64,000 bases of DNA from Ophioderma brevispina (lineage: Eukaryota > Echinodermata > Ophiuroidea > Amphilepidida > Ophiodermatidae): assembly GCA_023653785.1 (NCBI GenBank), contig JAMKCH010058324.1, positions 62,001-126,000 of the forward strand, given 5' to 3'. Shown piece by piece: positions 22,492-34,493 of this stretch. Numbering within the stretch: the first letter of the stretch is position 1; the number at the start of each line of letters is the position of its first letter. The notes beneath the pieces are model-generated. The model saw only the letters and a list, made by a program, of their open reading frames with translations, did not search any database and was not told the DNA's origin. Both the position numbers and the translations under genes were made by a program.

Positions 22492-24540
22492 GATTTGGGC
22501 CAATATAGGCCCAATATATACTCAGTATCGGACCAGTATTGGCTACAGTTATCGGTCCAATATTATTTGCTCATCGGTCAAAAATTGGACCAATATTGGC
22601 CCTGGCCACTGTTGGCACCATATTGGGCCAATTCTTGGTATTAATATTGAACCAATATTTTTTTGGGAATATCTCAATTTTTTTATTGGCAAAATAAATA
22701 TATTTTCAACCTGCTTTATTTAAATAAATTAATTAAATAATTTGAGCTAGTCAAATAGTTTATTTTTTATTGAAATTGGTATTATATAGTATAATATTTT
22801 TGAAATATTGTGTTCTGATCAAAACAATCGTCCTTGAGAGATTTTAGCGTATTTCTGTATGTTTTTATTGTTTTCTCACCCTGCTATTTTTAGGCAAACA
22901 ATTAGCCTTAAGCCAATATTGGGCCAACGTTATCCCAATAATTGGCTCTATATTGGCTGTTGGTCGATTGCCAATATGATGTGCCAATATTAGACCATTA
23001 AAGGATGCCGACATGAAGCCGATATCACATTGCCAATGGAAAACCAATAGTGGCCCAATATACGTTAGCCATGTGATGCCGATGCCAAGATTACCGATGG
23101 GGAACCATTGTTGGGCCAATATATGCGTACTATCTGGGATGGGACGTCATATTCAGCAGCGCTGTAGACTAGAGGCAGGTCGGTGGTGCGTAGAGTGGAT
23201 GGACTAGCACCCCATGAAGATCCAGCAAGGCGGCACAAGAGGTTATTCCTCGAAGATACCAGATATGCCCCACATAAAGAAAAGAAATCTAGCAGAGGCC
23301 AAAGTGCTGATCCCCCATAGATACTGTGGAGGCTGTCGGCATTTAACACTACCCACCCCCTTAATTATATGCCCAATGTGAAACAAATCACATAACATGT
23401 ATTTTACATTACTATCTATAAGCATGAAGAATTCGAGCCCATTGAGAGAAATCTGTGCAAATTTTTTTTTTTTAACATTTTTTTAAACCAGGGTGACCTT
23501 GAACATTTGGGCCTACGTGTGTAAACGTAAGCTAGATACAAACTACCGGGTGTCTCAAAATAGCGGGGAGGGCGGCCAGAAATGCCAATGTCAGCATCGC
23601 CATTTGTTAACAGTAAAAGCGACATCGTGACGAAAAAATTTTGAATTTTTTTATATTTGTCAAGGAATATTTTCTTATCCACAAAACCGTTGGAGTTGAA
23701 GAATCAACTCCACTGGAAGGGTTATTTCTGAATGTGTTTGTATGAATAACGAACGAGGATGAGGTCGTATGTAGGTCATGGGAGCACTCATGACCGACCC
23801 ACATCAAAGCACCCAAATTGGTTTGTGGTTTGTACTCCGTATTGCTGTAATTTCTTTTGACATTTTTGGTGAATTGCTATAATGAATTAGGCTTGGCCGC
23901 CACCGCCTGAAAATAAGGAAACCCTCAAAGCGCCCTCTATTTCACGAAGAGAAAAAAAGTAAACCATACAATTAATACACCTCTATAAAGTGCATTTCGT
24001 TAGGTTTCCGACACTGATTTTTTTTTTCAAAAGGACACATATTGACCGAGTTATGGCCGATTGAAAAATTTGTACTACTTTTTCATTTTATCCACGGATT
24101 GTTACTGTTTTAGCTGTCTTAGACAATACACATTCTCCACGCACATTCTTTCGTTTATGTTTTTTTCGGCAAAGGCCAGCCTCTTGGCTGCCTCTAAGAC
24201 CATGAAGACGGACGCAGGCTTGCGCTCTCTTTTCCATTTCAATGATCGACTTGCAAATCCGTCGGATGCTTGCAACGGCAGCGGTTATTCTTTTGCGAAG
24301 TTCTGGCAAGTTTGCTGGTGGCTCATGTGCATACACTTCACTCTTTAATGTTCCCCATTGGGCGAAGTCTAGCGGAGTCAAATCTGGGGATCTTCTTAAC
24401 AGAATAACCACTGCATTTGCAAGCATCCGACAGGCAAGAATGGTTCGCAAGTCGATTATTGAAATGGAAAAGAGAGCGCAAGCCTGCATCCGTCTTAGAT
24501 GCAGCCAAGTGGAGGGCAGAGTACAGAAAAAATGAGGCAA
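22492..24540. repeat. 2049-bp tandem duplication, right copy
   Basis: Repeat of 20443-22491. It holds X3 (22492-23138, left end missing), LINE sequence (23139-23355, minus strand, SAAEYDVPSQ) and a mariner relic. The junction with the left copy is in the middle of the 'gaggcaagat' phrase. Confidence 0.9.
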
Positions 24541-24821
24541 GATCTTGGAATTTCTAATAATTGAAACTAACCTTTTATTGAAACTAATCTTTTCAATATC
24601 GGAACTGACCTTTGACAAAACAAAAGAAACCATAAACAAAAGAATGTGCGTGGAGAATGTGTATTTGGTGTGTCCTTTAGTTTCTTCATTTTGGGGGAAA
24701 ATGTCGGTGTCGGGAACCTAATGAAATGCACTTTATAGGGGTGTATTAATTTGTATAGTTTACTTCTTTTTCTTCGTGAAATAGAGGGCGATTTGAGGGT
24801 TTCCTTTTTTGAGACACCCGG
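23546..24821. mobile_element. Tc1/mariner element with internal inverted 3' ends
   Basis: CCGGGTGTCTCAAAA begins at 23546 and its inverse TTTTGAGACACCCGG ends at 24821; TA dinucleotides flank both ends (23544-23545, 24822-23823 region being 24822-24823). The length, 1276 bp, is normal for the family. Inside, however, the C-terminal transposase is present twice in opposite orientation: minus strand at 24130-24365 and plus strand at 24395-24540. The full N-terminal half was not identified. Confidence 0.8.
24130..24400 (-). pseudogene. Mariner transposase C-terminus (third catalytic Asp region)
   Basis: The minus frame reads RRSPDLTPLDFAQWGTLKSE, then ANLPELRKRITAAVASI and SIIEMEKRAQACVRL. SPDLTPLDF is the block containing the third catalytic Asp of the D,D34D mariner transposases, which usually continues with F-x-W-G-x-L-K. 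Only the last ~90 residues are present. The upstream catalytic residues are missing, so it is not functional. Confidence 0.85.
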
Positions 24822-24844
24822 TATTTGTCTGTTATTCATTTTAG

Positions 24845-25035
24845 GCTCTGACTTCTCAACTGACACTATGAACATCATTGACCATATCTTGAGCCATATT
24901 GGTCTTGCTGACGACGGCCTGGGCCCTTTCTGGTCTCCTATCGAGCGTGTTGTGCATAACTTCCACATGTGGGATCTTTGGTATAAAGTTTTGGATGAGT
25001 TCAACCGGGAGATAAAAAATAACCCACCAAAACAG
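24845..25035 (+). CDS. Penultimate exon of the unrecognised gene
   Basis: Starts with two bases of a split codon (incoming phase 1), so at least one more exon must lie upstream. Encodes SDFSTDTMNIIDHILSHIGL and then the Trp-rich stretch, ending NREIKNNPPKQ at the donor. The Met at the TATGAAC phrase is possible as a start only if this were a first exon, which the acceptor argues against. Confidence 0.65.
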
Positions 25036-26288
25036 GTAAGAATAAGTTTACTCGATGGACTCCATACACTCCTAAAAATAATTACACAATGTTGGGTCAG
25101 GAGAAAGCATGGTCGACATATTGGTTAAAATTAGCATATATTTGTGTCGAAATACGTAATGATCAAACAATCTAGATCTAGACAAACTATACCTTTTTAA
25201 TCCTTATAATGAGACAAATACATTGGTGTACATATAAACGCAATTTTGACTTAATTTCAAATTTACCGCTGTACTAATTTTACCCCTTAAGATTTTCCTG
25301 AGGCTTTACTCAAAAATACCGATTCAGCATACTTCAAACTATAGAAAACATCCTCAAACATTCTTCCCATTCTGACCTAAGTATTCACTTCAATCCATAG
25401 TTTGTTGATTTCAATATCATTACATAATAGAGAGTAAGTTAAAATACCTATACTTGTCACAAAACTGCCAAGTATATCTAATTTTGGATGATTTTTTTTA
25501 TATTGTCTGATTGAGCACTGATTCTGACACACACAGAAAAAGTTATGCCAAGTTACACAAGTTGTATATGTGAGCATAGAACCGTTATTAGGTAAATTTT
25601 ACACAATTCGGTAAAAACTACACGGTTATTAAGTACTTTTACCTAATTAGTTGAGATTCTTATAATTTATATACTTACATCGTATTATGCCATTTTGTTT
25701 TCTCTGTGTGAAGTGCCTTATACTCTTGTTGCTTCTTAGAGCTATAAGGTCAGATCCCACGAGATGAAAATGAACATTTGGGTAACTTTGCAACGAATAC
25801 GAATACAAATATTTTCTTTGTGGAAACACCTCCACAGCTTCAGCGGCGGATCCAGGATTTGAAAAAACGTCAAAATTACCGGGGGCTGAAAGGCTGTAAC
25901 TTGTCCAAAATGGGCTGATTTTGCAAGAATTTGCAGAATTACCGGGAGGCGCGAGCCCCCTCCGCCCCCTCCCTGGATCCGCGCCTGAGCTTCATTGTGT
26001 TTTCTCTGCTTGCTCTTTTTAATGCAGTTGAATTTAACTTCAATTTCTTCACAGGATGTGTGTGAATGTTTGACAGACACCGACCATAATGGAATCCGTG
26101 CAGCAGTTCAATGGGTTGCCGAGCATTACAAGTCCGGTACACCCATCACCCTTCTAAATCGTCCAATCCCAAAATTGACGGACGCTCCTACTTGGCAAGT
26201 GTGGAAGGATCGCCTGTTGCATTACTATGACAACAATGCAGCCCATGATGCGGCCATTTACCTCTTTTGTGCTACAAAAGACTTCTAA
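24845..26288 (+). CDS. Unrecognised host gene, last two exons
   Basis: Exon 24845-25035 follows an acceptor (ttattcattttag) and ends at a donor (CAG|GTAAGA). Exon 26055-26288 follows a strong acceptor (caatttcttcacag) and ends in TAA. The exons join in phase 0 to give 141 residues rich in Trp and His, including GLGPFWSPIERVVHNFHMW, WDLWYKVLDEFNREI, ITLLNRPIPKLTDAPTWQVW and a C-terminus DAAIYLFCATKDF. The open frames fill the exons fully, codon usage looks coding and there are no frameshifts, unlike the transposon relics around it. I do not recognise the family. It may be soluble since no membrane segment or signal is visible. Upstream exons were not found; the mariner element ends 23 bases before the first exon. 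Confidence 0.7.
25841..25987. mobile_element. MITE with CAGnGGCGGATCCAGG ends, 5-bp target duplication AGCTT
   Basis: Terminal repeats CAGCGGCGGATCCAGG and inverted CAGGCGCGGATCCAGG; AGCTT at 25836-25840 and 25988-25992. Located in the intron of the unrecognised gene, 67 bp upstream of the last-exon acceptor. The interior is a C-rich/G-rich mixture. Confidence 0.9.
26055..26288 (+). CDS. Last exon of the unrecognised gene
   Basis: 77 codons plus stop, beginning DVCECLTDTDHNGIRAAVQW and ending ATKDF. Opens exactly at the AG of a pyrimidine-rich acceptor and keeps phase 0 with the previous exon. No poly(A) signal is obvious in the first few hundred bases after the stop. Confidence 0.7.
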   Translation, partial: DVCECLTDTDHNGIRAAVQWVAEHYKSGTPITLLNRPIPKLTDAPTWQVWKDRLLHYYDNNAAHDAAIYLFCATKDF

Positions 26289-28000
26289 CTTGTTAAAATT
26301 AATTTCTAGTAGGTCAAATATATAGAATTAACTTTGAATCAAGGTGATACATCTTCATTAAATCAACGTCTACAATAATGGAATTTGTAATTACAAGTCA
26401 TCATGACAATGAATGTTATCGGCACGCAATGCTAAATCAACATTGAAATTTTATCTCATGATGATGACGTCAGTTTAATTAAAAAAACCATCAATTATGT
26501 TCATTATCATGTTTTGAGGAGTCCAAGTGTGTGAAAATATCGGATCCAAAACATGATAATGATAAAACTGGATGATTTACGCCCAATATTAATTAGTCTC
26601 GCTATGAGTTTTAAAATATTGGGCTCGACCGCGTCTCGCCCAATAATTTTTCAACTCATATCTCGACCAATTAATTTGGGCTTAATCGATCCAATTTTAT
26701 ATCAATATTGTTCCAAAGCAGGGACTTTGTTCTAATTCAATGTTAATTCCACAAATATTTTGCGCTCAATGGGATTATGGAATCATAATGTACTATGACA
26801 TGATATCGACTGTGATTCCTTTTCAACGTTAGTTCCATTTAAGAGGCCTTACAATATCCAACGTTAATTTAACGTCATGCTGTTGCGGGTGCAATTTTTA
26901 AAGGATGCATGGGTTATTTGTCTGAGTGAATCTGATGATGAAAAATTATGGCAAGTGGGTTGGAATGGCACTACTCGAAATTTCAATATGTTACGCTGGC
27001 CATATTCTTTATGAAACACTACTTTTGTTATCTTAACGATTGTGGCATATTCAAGCATAAGCAAGGATACTACCTACAGAAAACTATTGCGCATGTTCCA
27101 CAGGCACTCAATAAAAACAAACCATGGACTCTCGACAACAATGTTTAAAATCATTCATTTATTCATTTTGTATATATCCTTCAATTATCTCCATATTTTC
27201 GCCGTGCGTTGATGCCTAGGCGTTCTTCTGCCTATCAAAATCAATCCCAAGTGATAGGTCGCTCGTATTTATATTTGTTGGTTTTAAACTTTATTTCATG
27301 ATTCCTTTACTTTTCAAATAAAGACTTAAAATTCATTAAAATAATTATAGAATGACAATTTATCGTGCGCACAGACCCATCATAATGAAAAAAAAGCGCT
27401 CAAGTCGAAAGACTCTGAAACCAAAAAACCCAACACCAATCATTTTGAGGCTGATACATTTCATTTGTCTATTTCTTTTAAATTGTAGTTCAAAATTAAG
27501 CTATTTTTATGAAAGTTGTCATTGAAATAAATTCACATATAACAGTATAAAGTCACATAATGTTCTATTAAATTTGCCGATATATATCTACATTACTATA
27601 TTATGTAATAAAGCACCTGATAACCGAATCAAATATAATACGCTACATAAATTTATTTACATGAGGAATTCAGCTGACATAGTAATATACAATTTATTGG
27701 AGCGCCATCGGATTGGGAATTTTATTACGTTTCCTCCATTTTCCAGCGTAGCACCGCCAGTTCTCCCCCAATCATAACTTTGCTTTTCACAAGCGCGCCG
27801 TGCGTAGTTGATTTAAACATTGCTGATTTGCCAACGACCGGTATATTATGTAATGGTTACTCCATGGTGATCGCACACATCGCACATGACCGCGGCGTGA
27901 ACGCATCGTCGTGCATGTCACGGCGCGCGCATTTGATTCGCGTGATTGTCTGTACGCCTGTGCTACGCATCCACGCTGGTGTACGCACGAAAGAAAAGGT
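26289..28000. other. Spacer, no gene recognised
   Basis: AT-rich downstream region. Contains a small inverted repeat: TTATCATGTTTTG (about 26503) and CAAAACATGATAA (about 26547). Open frames are short and have no recognised domain. Confidence 0.55.
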
Positions 28001-28004
28001 ATAG

Positions 28005-28290
28005 AGAGAGAGGCCGGCTGAGAAATTGTGAGAGAGGGGGAGAGATATGAAAGCGAGAGAGAGAGGGGGGGGGGAGCCAGATGAGAGAGGAGAGAGGGGA
28101 GAGAAAGAGGAGAGAGGGAGGGAGAGGGGAGGGAGAGGGAGAGAAAGAGGAGAGAGGGGAGAGAAAGAGGAGAGAGGGGAGAGAAAGAGGAGAGAGGGGA
28201 GAGAAAGAGGAGAGAGGGGAGAGAAAGAGGAGAGAGGGGAGAGAAAGAGGAGAGAGGGAGGGAGAAAGAGGAGAGCGAGAGGCGAAGATA
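28005..28290. repeat. GA-rich minisatellite with 20-bp unit
   Basis: GAGAAAGAGGAGAGAGGGGA repeats in register at least six times between 28141 and 28260, with imperfect units on both sides. Purine-only on the plus strand. Confidence 0.95.
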
Positions 28291-28294
28291 GTTG

Positions 28295-28569
<275 letters not shown>

Positions 28570-28574
28570 GGGGG

Positions 28575-29930
28575 AGCCAGATGAGAGAAAAAGAAAGAAA
28601 AAAATAGAAATGGTAAACAAAAACAAACCGGGCAAAAAGCACAGAAGGGAATAGAAGAAAGGAAAAGCGAGAGACGCATATAATTTGTGGATGGGGAAAT
28701 GTTGAGGGACAGAGAAAAAGAAAGAAAACTGGAAGGAGGAAACCGAGGAGTGTCATAAACTGCAGGTTGACGGGAATTATATGGAGGATTGTTGAGAAAA
28801 AATAAATTGTGGCTTTCACAGGAACTATGCGGGTTAGCAAGGGGGAGTACTTTTGAGATAAAAAGGTTAAACACTAAAAATATATGGGATGAAATAATAA
28901 CGTTTATAGAAAATGAGAACTACGACAACAGGGTTAAAATGATCAATAATGCGTCATGTTATTTCGCTTTGATTCTGGTATGACGGAAACTACGGGTTAT
29001 GACACGGGAGTAGTTTGACAAGATGATTAAAATGTACGGAAAGTTATTATACGGGATTAATAGTGCGTTTCCTTAGAAAATGGTAACTACCTGAGCTACA
29101 GAATATGACAGGAACTAAAGAAATTTGAGTTATTAAAAGTGTGATGTGACTCGGGAAGTTGGGGTCGCCGTAGTGCTATCAGTGATTCGCTTCGGTTCAG
29201 TGATGATTCAATTCAGTGATCGCTCCGGTTCACTCAGCTAGAGGGAGCCCGCGCAAAGCGCGAGCCTCCCGCTATTATAACTATGTCAAAAGGCACCTAA
29301 ACGAACTAAAATACACCATATCAATGTCTTTAAATGAAGGAATAAGATCAATAAAGAAAACATAATGGAAACCAAACTACTATTAAATGACATGTATTAA
29401 TTTCCTTTACATAATAATCATGGGAAACCCATACACGCATTGTTGAGGAACTTAGAAGGGGGCTTGGTATTTCGAGGGCGAGAGAAGTGGTAGATATGTT
29501 GTATAGCCTATGTGATACTCTCCCGCATTTAATATCTGGATATTTGCCGTGTCCAATACACATAGACAATCCCATCATCCCATCAAAGAGAAAAAGATGC
29601 TTGTATTTATTTTACTGATTTCTGCGTAGATTATACCGTTCAATACGATTTCCTTCCCTGTAAAGTGACCAGTAGATGTATATCATACTAAATTGATTCC
29701 AGTAAATAATATCGTTGTTGACATTCATTAAACATCAGCACTCTCAGCAATGCACGGTACCATATTCACCACGTTTTTAGAAGAAAACAAAAGTAAAACA
29801 AAAGCGACCAATATGCAAGACATGCAATATGGTACCCTGCATTGCCGAGATTACTATAAAACCGTTTTTTTTAATAATCTCATCCATAATCGGCACCAGT
29901 TTACCTGTATTTCATATAGGTCGTTGAATA
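28575..29930. other. Spacer, no gene recognised; GC hairpin at 29241-29270
   Basis: Mostly AT-rich. At 29243 GGGAGCCCGCGC and, three bases later, GCGCGAGCCTCCC form a GC-rich hairpin just after a CGGTTCA-repeat-rich stretch. Its role is unknown; it may be the end of another repeat. No domain seen. Confidence 0.55.
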
Positions 29931-29946
29931 CAATGGTAAATTGAAT

Positions 29947-31321
29947 TCAATTCAATTTCAAGTTTATTGACATAGGCCTCTGGCCCAAATCATACATATC
30001 ACATAATAACAGTAAATTATACCTTACAGAGGGTGGTGAACAATGATCAATATTCATGTCTAATTTTAAGAGCTAAATAGATAAATTTACCAACACTTTG
30101 TTGAATTCCTTTTTTCTCACTTGTCAGTAATTGTTTGAATATAATATGAGTAGGGTATCTGTGGTAATAGCGAGGAAGCAGCTTAACTCTAAGATCACGA
30201 TAACATGGGCACACCAGAAGAAAATGGAATTCAGTTTCTATAGCATTTAAATCACAACGAACACAAACACGATTTTCGACTGGAGTACCCATATATCGAC
30301 CAGATTGAATAGCAAGTGGGAGGTTACCACATCTGAAATCCACGTACGCTTTGCGAAAACACATGATCGTATTAGTGTCAAGGTATGACTCACTTTGCAA
30401 GTTATCTTTAAATAATCTATACATGCGGTAACGATCACTACTTGCTATTCTTTCTCGCCATTGAAATATCATGACACCTATCTTTGAAAATTGCTATAAA
30501 ATACTTAACATTACCTACACCCTGTTGGTACCAAACTTCACCAAAGCCCATTGTGAAAAGAAGAGTTTTTACTCTGCCAGCCCAGCAATCAATATTATTT
30601 TCATCAAAATTAATTTGCATTTGATAACATTGGTATACATATCTATTTCTATCCATACAAATAATTTTAATCCAATATCTAATACTCTGTAAAAATCGGG
30701 AAATTATGAGGTTATGTCTACCTAGTTCAGCCCGTACCACATCATTAGGTGTATATCTATTTGCATTTAAAACAAATTTGCAAAAACCTGTGTGCACTCT
30801 TTCAATGTCAGCACCTTCATGAAAGCCCCATATTTCAGCACCATAGTGGAGTATAGGCATGATTTTCGTATCAAAGATCTTGTTATAAACAAAAATAGGC
30901 AAGTGACCTATTATGAGGCAAGTTGTTTTTAATGCAAAAAGAGCTTTGCTGGCTTGTTCAGACAGATATTTTTGTGTAATATTCCATTTGCCATTACTTG
31001 TAACTTTCACACCAAGGTATTTGTATACATTATTTTTTTATCAAAGGGGTACCATTCATAGTCCATTGTTCGTTCCTAGCGGCAACATAACCTTTCTTAA
31101 AAACAACCACATTTGTTTTGTCAGTATTAATAGTAAGCTTCCATTTTTGACAATATTGATGGAGTTTGTCAATAAGTGTCTGTAAATCTTCCACGCTATT
31201 ACCAAATATTACCAAATCATCAGCATACAGTAAACAGCGAATATTGCAATTATTGGTGAAAAAGCCCTGAACGCCTGTTGATTCGAGCTCTTTTTCGAGG
31301 TCATTCAGGTAAATTGAATAC
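29947..31321 (-). mobile_element. 5'-truncated LINE with perfect 16-bp target duplication
   Basis: CAATGGTAAATTGAAT occurs at 29931-29946 and 31322-31337, exactly flanking 1375 bp of LINE sequence. The 3' end on the minus strand has an AATAAA signal and a tail of short TTGAA-type repeats. The 5' end is cut inside the reverse transcriptase. A perfect target duplication and long frames indicate a fairly recent insertion. Confidence 0.95.
30047..31310 (-). pseudogene. LINE ORF2 C-terminal half: RT motif C to zinc-binding tail
   Basis: Minus frame starts within RT and reads NIRCLLYADDLVIFGNS (catalytic YADD), the primer-grip-like VVVFKKG segment, then after a frameshift near 31025 (in a T run) the thumb region YLGVKVTSNGKWN, ILHYGAEIWG and finally, after another shift near 30465, CVRCDLNAIETEFHFLLVCP (Cys-rich zinc-binding element). 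The frame is otherwise intact for about 420 codons. The two shifts fall at or near homopolymers and could be sequencing errors. Confidence 0.9.
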
Positions 31322-31651
31322 CAATGGTAAATTGAATAGAAATGGGGTTACGTAGCAACTTATGGGTTTATGGGCCTGCACAAAGATGTTAGATCACAGT
31401 CTTGTACTGTTCATCTTCGAATAAATAATGAAGAATGCGGTAAAAGTTAACTGAACGCACAGTAGAAACTCGAGGTTTATTTATTCGTGACCGAGGAATG
31501 GTATTTTGTGAAAAAATAGCTCGTCTAAATCGGGTTGGTGATAACACCCGAAATATTTTCAACTGCATGAGCAATAACAATGGCTTTGCACGTCTAGATA
31601 AAAAGGAATCTGCAGTGCTTTGTCCTCGATCATGCATACCGGGTGGCTTAA

Positions 31652-32187
31652 AGCAATATTAGCACATTTTTGAAGGGCGCCCCCAATTTTTCAAAAATTT
31701 GGAGATTTTTACACGGTTGCATTGGTAACTGGCTAGTAAACTATACCTGTGAATGGTTAAGTTCGAAAATGTCTGTGTCACAAACGAAGGAATTTTGTAC
31801 TAGAATAATTATTATCGGGGATCCCCGATAATAATTCAACGGCTGCTGGAAATGGCCTTCCAATGTGAAATAGCCGGGAAATAGCGCCATGTACGTGTCT
31901 ACGCTCATCCATTAGTTGTTTTAATAGTTCGGGCAAGTCAAGTTAGAGGCTATTTTCTCGAGGTGGCACTATTTCATCATGGACGGACATAAAGGTAGCA
32001 TTTCCAGCTCTGCCGTCAAGTCCAATCTGGGATCCCAATTCTAATTACAAAATCGCTTATCTTGTGATAAATACGCATTTTTTAGCATTCTCGTTCGCAG
32101 GTATAGTTTCCTATACCAACGTAACTGTGCAAAAATATCAAATTTTGAAAATTGGGGGCGCTCTTCAAAAAATGTGCCAATATTGCT
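31652..32187. mobile_element. TTAA-flanked non-autonomous element (family T1), intact copy
   Basis: TTAA at 31648-31651 and 32188-32191. Ends AGCAATATTAGCACATTTTT and inverted AGCAATATTGGCACATTTTT continue as inverted repeats through GCGCCCCCAATTTT. TTAA duplication suggests piggyBac-like mobilisation. A 30-bp perfect palindrome with centre GGGGATCCCC lies at 31807-31836. A second copy is at 42321-42848 in inverted order. Confidence 0.9.
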
Positions 32188-32658
32188 TTAATGAATATTA
32201 ACAGCGCTATTTTTGCTGGAGTCAATGCAGTATGATGCACATCCACTAGTTACTAATATTCAGGGAAGGACACTGAGATGACATTTTATTTATTTTGAAA
32301 AGGTGACACTTTTAGACTTGACATACTTCACAGTATTGAAAGGTATAATATTTTCTGTTTATCTATCTGAGACTAATTTACCTATACTAATTCTAGTTAT
32401 ATTAGTCTCGGTTATCTATGCAGAAAAATCAGTTCGCCGATATGCGTAAACGCGTAACCAAAGTCCTTATCCAAGCATCTGTTCCCTTTGATGCTAAGGC
32501 TTATTCTTGAACGAGGACAGGTCAATCTAAATTGGGGCGGTGATAACAACTGTGATCTTTTCAACTGCATGGGCAGTAAATTGCAATTGGGTGAACGTAA
32601 ATGGTGAATAGTTCTGAATTTCCAGATAAAAAAATCTGAAGTCCTTTGTCCTTTGAAT

Positions 32659-33551
32659 TAGTACATGGGGAAATGTAATGGATGTTTTGATTTATTTTTT
32701 TTTCATATACAATTTTGACACCAATGTTTTTCCAAACAGAATTTCAAGGAGAATCTGAAAATCATGGGTGTCATTTTTTAAATGTGTTCTTGGGGGTTTT
32801 TATAAGGGGGCAAAATTTGTACAGGGGTAAACAATAAAAGTGTTTAAATTGTCTTAAAATTTATACCAGTCTGTTCGGCTGCTCATAAGGTTTCTAAAAA
32901 GGTATAGTTTGCCATATTTACCACCTATTGTTTTAGTACAATAGGCTCAAGAAAGTTCAAGGTCATAGAATGGTCCGATTTTTTTAAAACTGGTTTTAAA
33001 TCGTTCATTGGGTCATACTAAATAAGAAAATGTATATAGATTCTGTGTTTCACCTTTCAAAGTGAGACTTTTAGACTGGTGGTCTCCCATAGACCCTGTG
33101 GACCATGGCCACATTTGCCCTCTTAATTATTATCAAAACGTCATTGACAACGCGACCTTTATATTTTCGGCTTCTCTACAGTAAGACGAACAATTTGGCA
33201 CCGTTTTTAGAACAAACCGATGAATCTGAAATTTTACCCCCAGTGTGACCTTGAACCCGTTTTACCTTGTAACTCTTGTACTATAACACTCAGGTAGGGC
33301 AAACTATACCTTTCTGTAATCCTTGAAAGGTACTGAACATGATGGTATACTTTAAAACACATTTTCCCCCTTTTATATTTTGCCCCCTGTATAAACCAGT
33401 GTAAGCCTTGCCCCCTAGAATTCATCCAAGAACACATTTCAAAAAATGACACCCATGATTTTTGGAATCCTCATACAATTTTGATTTAGAAAAACCTTGG
33501 TTGCAAGATTGTATATGAAATTTTCACAAAAATACAGTTCCACATTTACAG
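32659..33551. mobile_element. Foldback element, family F, copy F2
   Basis: Ends TAGTACATGGGGAAATG and CCACATTTACAG; AAT at 32656-32658 and 33552-33554 is the 3-bp target duplication. The two halves are imperfect inverted copies of each other (for example GGTATAGTTTGCC at ~32900 and its inverse at ~33300; AAATGTGTTCTTGG at ~32782 and its inverse at ~33427). Confidence 0.92.
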
Positions 33552-34166
33552 AATATCAATAGCGTCATCATTTGCTCAAGTCAATGTAGTATGATGTACA
33601 CCCTGCAAGTGTCCTGACTTTAATGCGGAAGTATATTTGAGCAAATATTCACCTTTTGGTGAGGTGCAACTGATTACCGTATTTACAATGAAAACATATC
33701 AGTGTCTGTTAGTTGCATATTACATCTCTTCGTGATCTGTTCTTAGTAGTCTGCATGCACAGACAGCGTGTTTTGTTATAGAACAGTTTTAAAACTTTGT
33801 TGCCTGTGAATTGATTTTTATAACTCGGTGTTAAAATCCCAACAGTACAATTGCCCAATGTGTAACAGTCACGCCAACTTATTTCAAGATACCAAACATT
33901 GATGTTAACTGGTCAATAAGACTGCATAGAACCAGTGTCAAAATAAACCTGTCTTTTCCGGGGTCTTTTTACTGCATATATACGGTAAAGTCCCTTTTTC
34001 ACTTTAATGTTTTTGACCGTCTGTCTCCAAGATGTACTGTAAATATATTCCTGAGTACAGTATTTGAGCAGGTATGTAATCCAATTAATACCCGTTTATA
34101 TGCACTAATAGAGAAATGTATATACCTGAATGTGGCCTTATTAACATTTTGTTGTTTTTCATTTAA

Positions 34167-34489
34167 AGGGGCATTTCGTGATCCACAACCTCGTCCCCCG
34201 ATTTACCTCGAAAAAGTTGAGATTTTTATATCATCTGAACCGTTAGCCTTAGTAATCTATGTGTACCAAATCTTACGTGTCTGTAATAAATTTGCAATTT
34301 TGTATTTTCTGTCCGTAAACGGACAGAAATTACAGCACACTGGCCTATGGGACCGTGGGAAAGAAGCATTTGCTCATAACACAAAACCGCAAGCTCGGGA
34401 TCAACTCAAATTTTGTGAATAAGCTTTTCTCAAGGATATCTAGTGAACCATGAATAAAACAGAAGGTGCTGGAATCACGAAATGCACCT
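34167..34489. mobile_element. TTAA-flanked MITE (family T2)
   Basis: TTAA at 34163-34166 and 34490-34493. Ends AGGGGCATTTCGTGATCC and inverted AGGTGCATTTCGTGATTCC. A half copy occurs at 9590-9797. No coding capacity. Confidence 0.9.
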
Positions 34490-34493
34490 TTAA

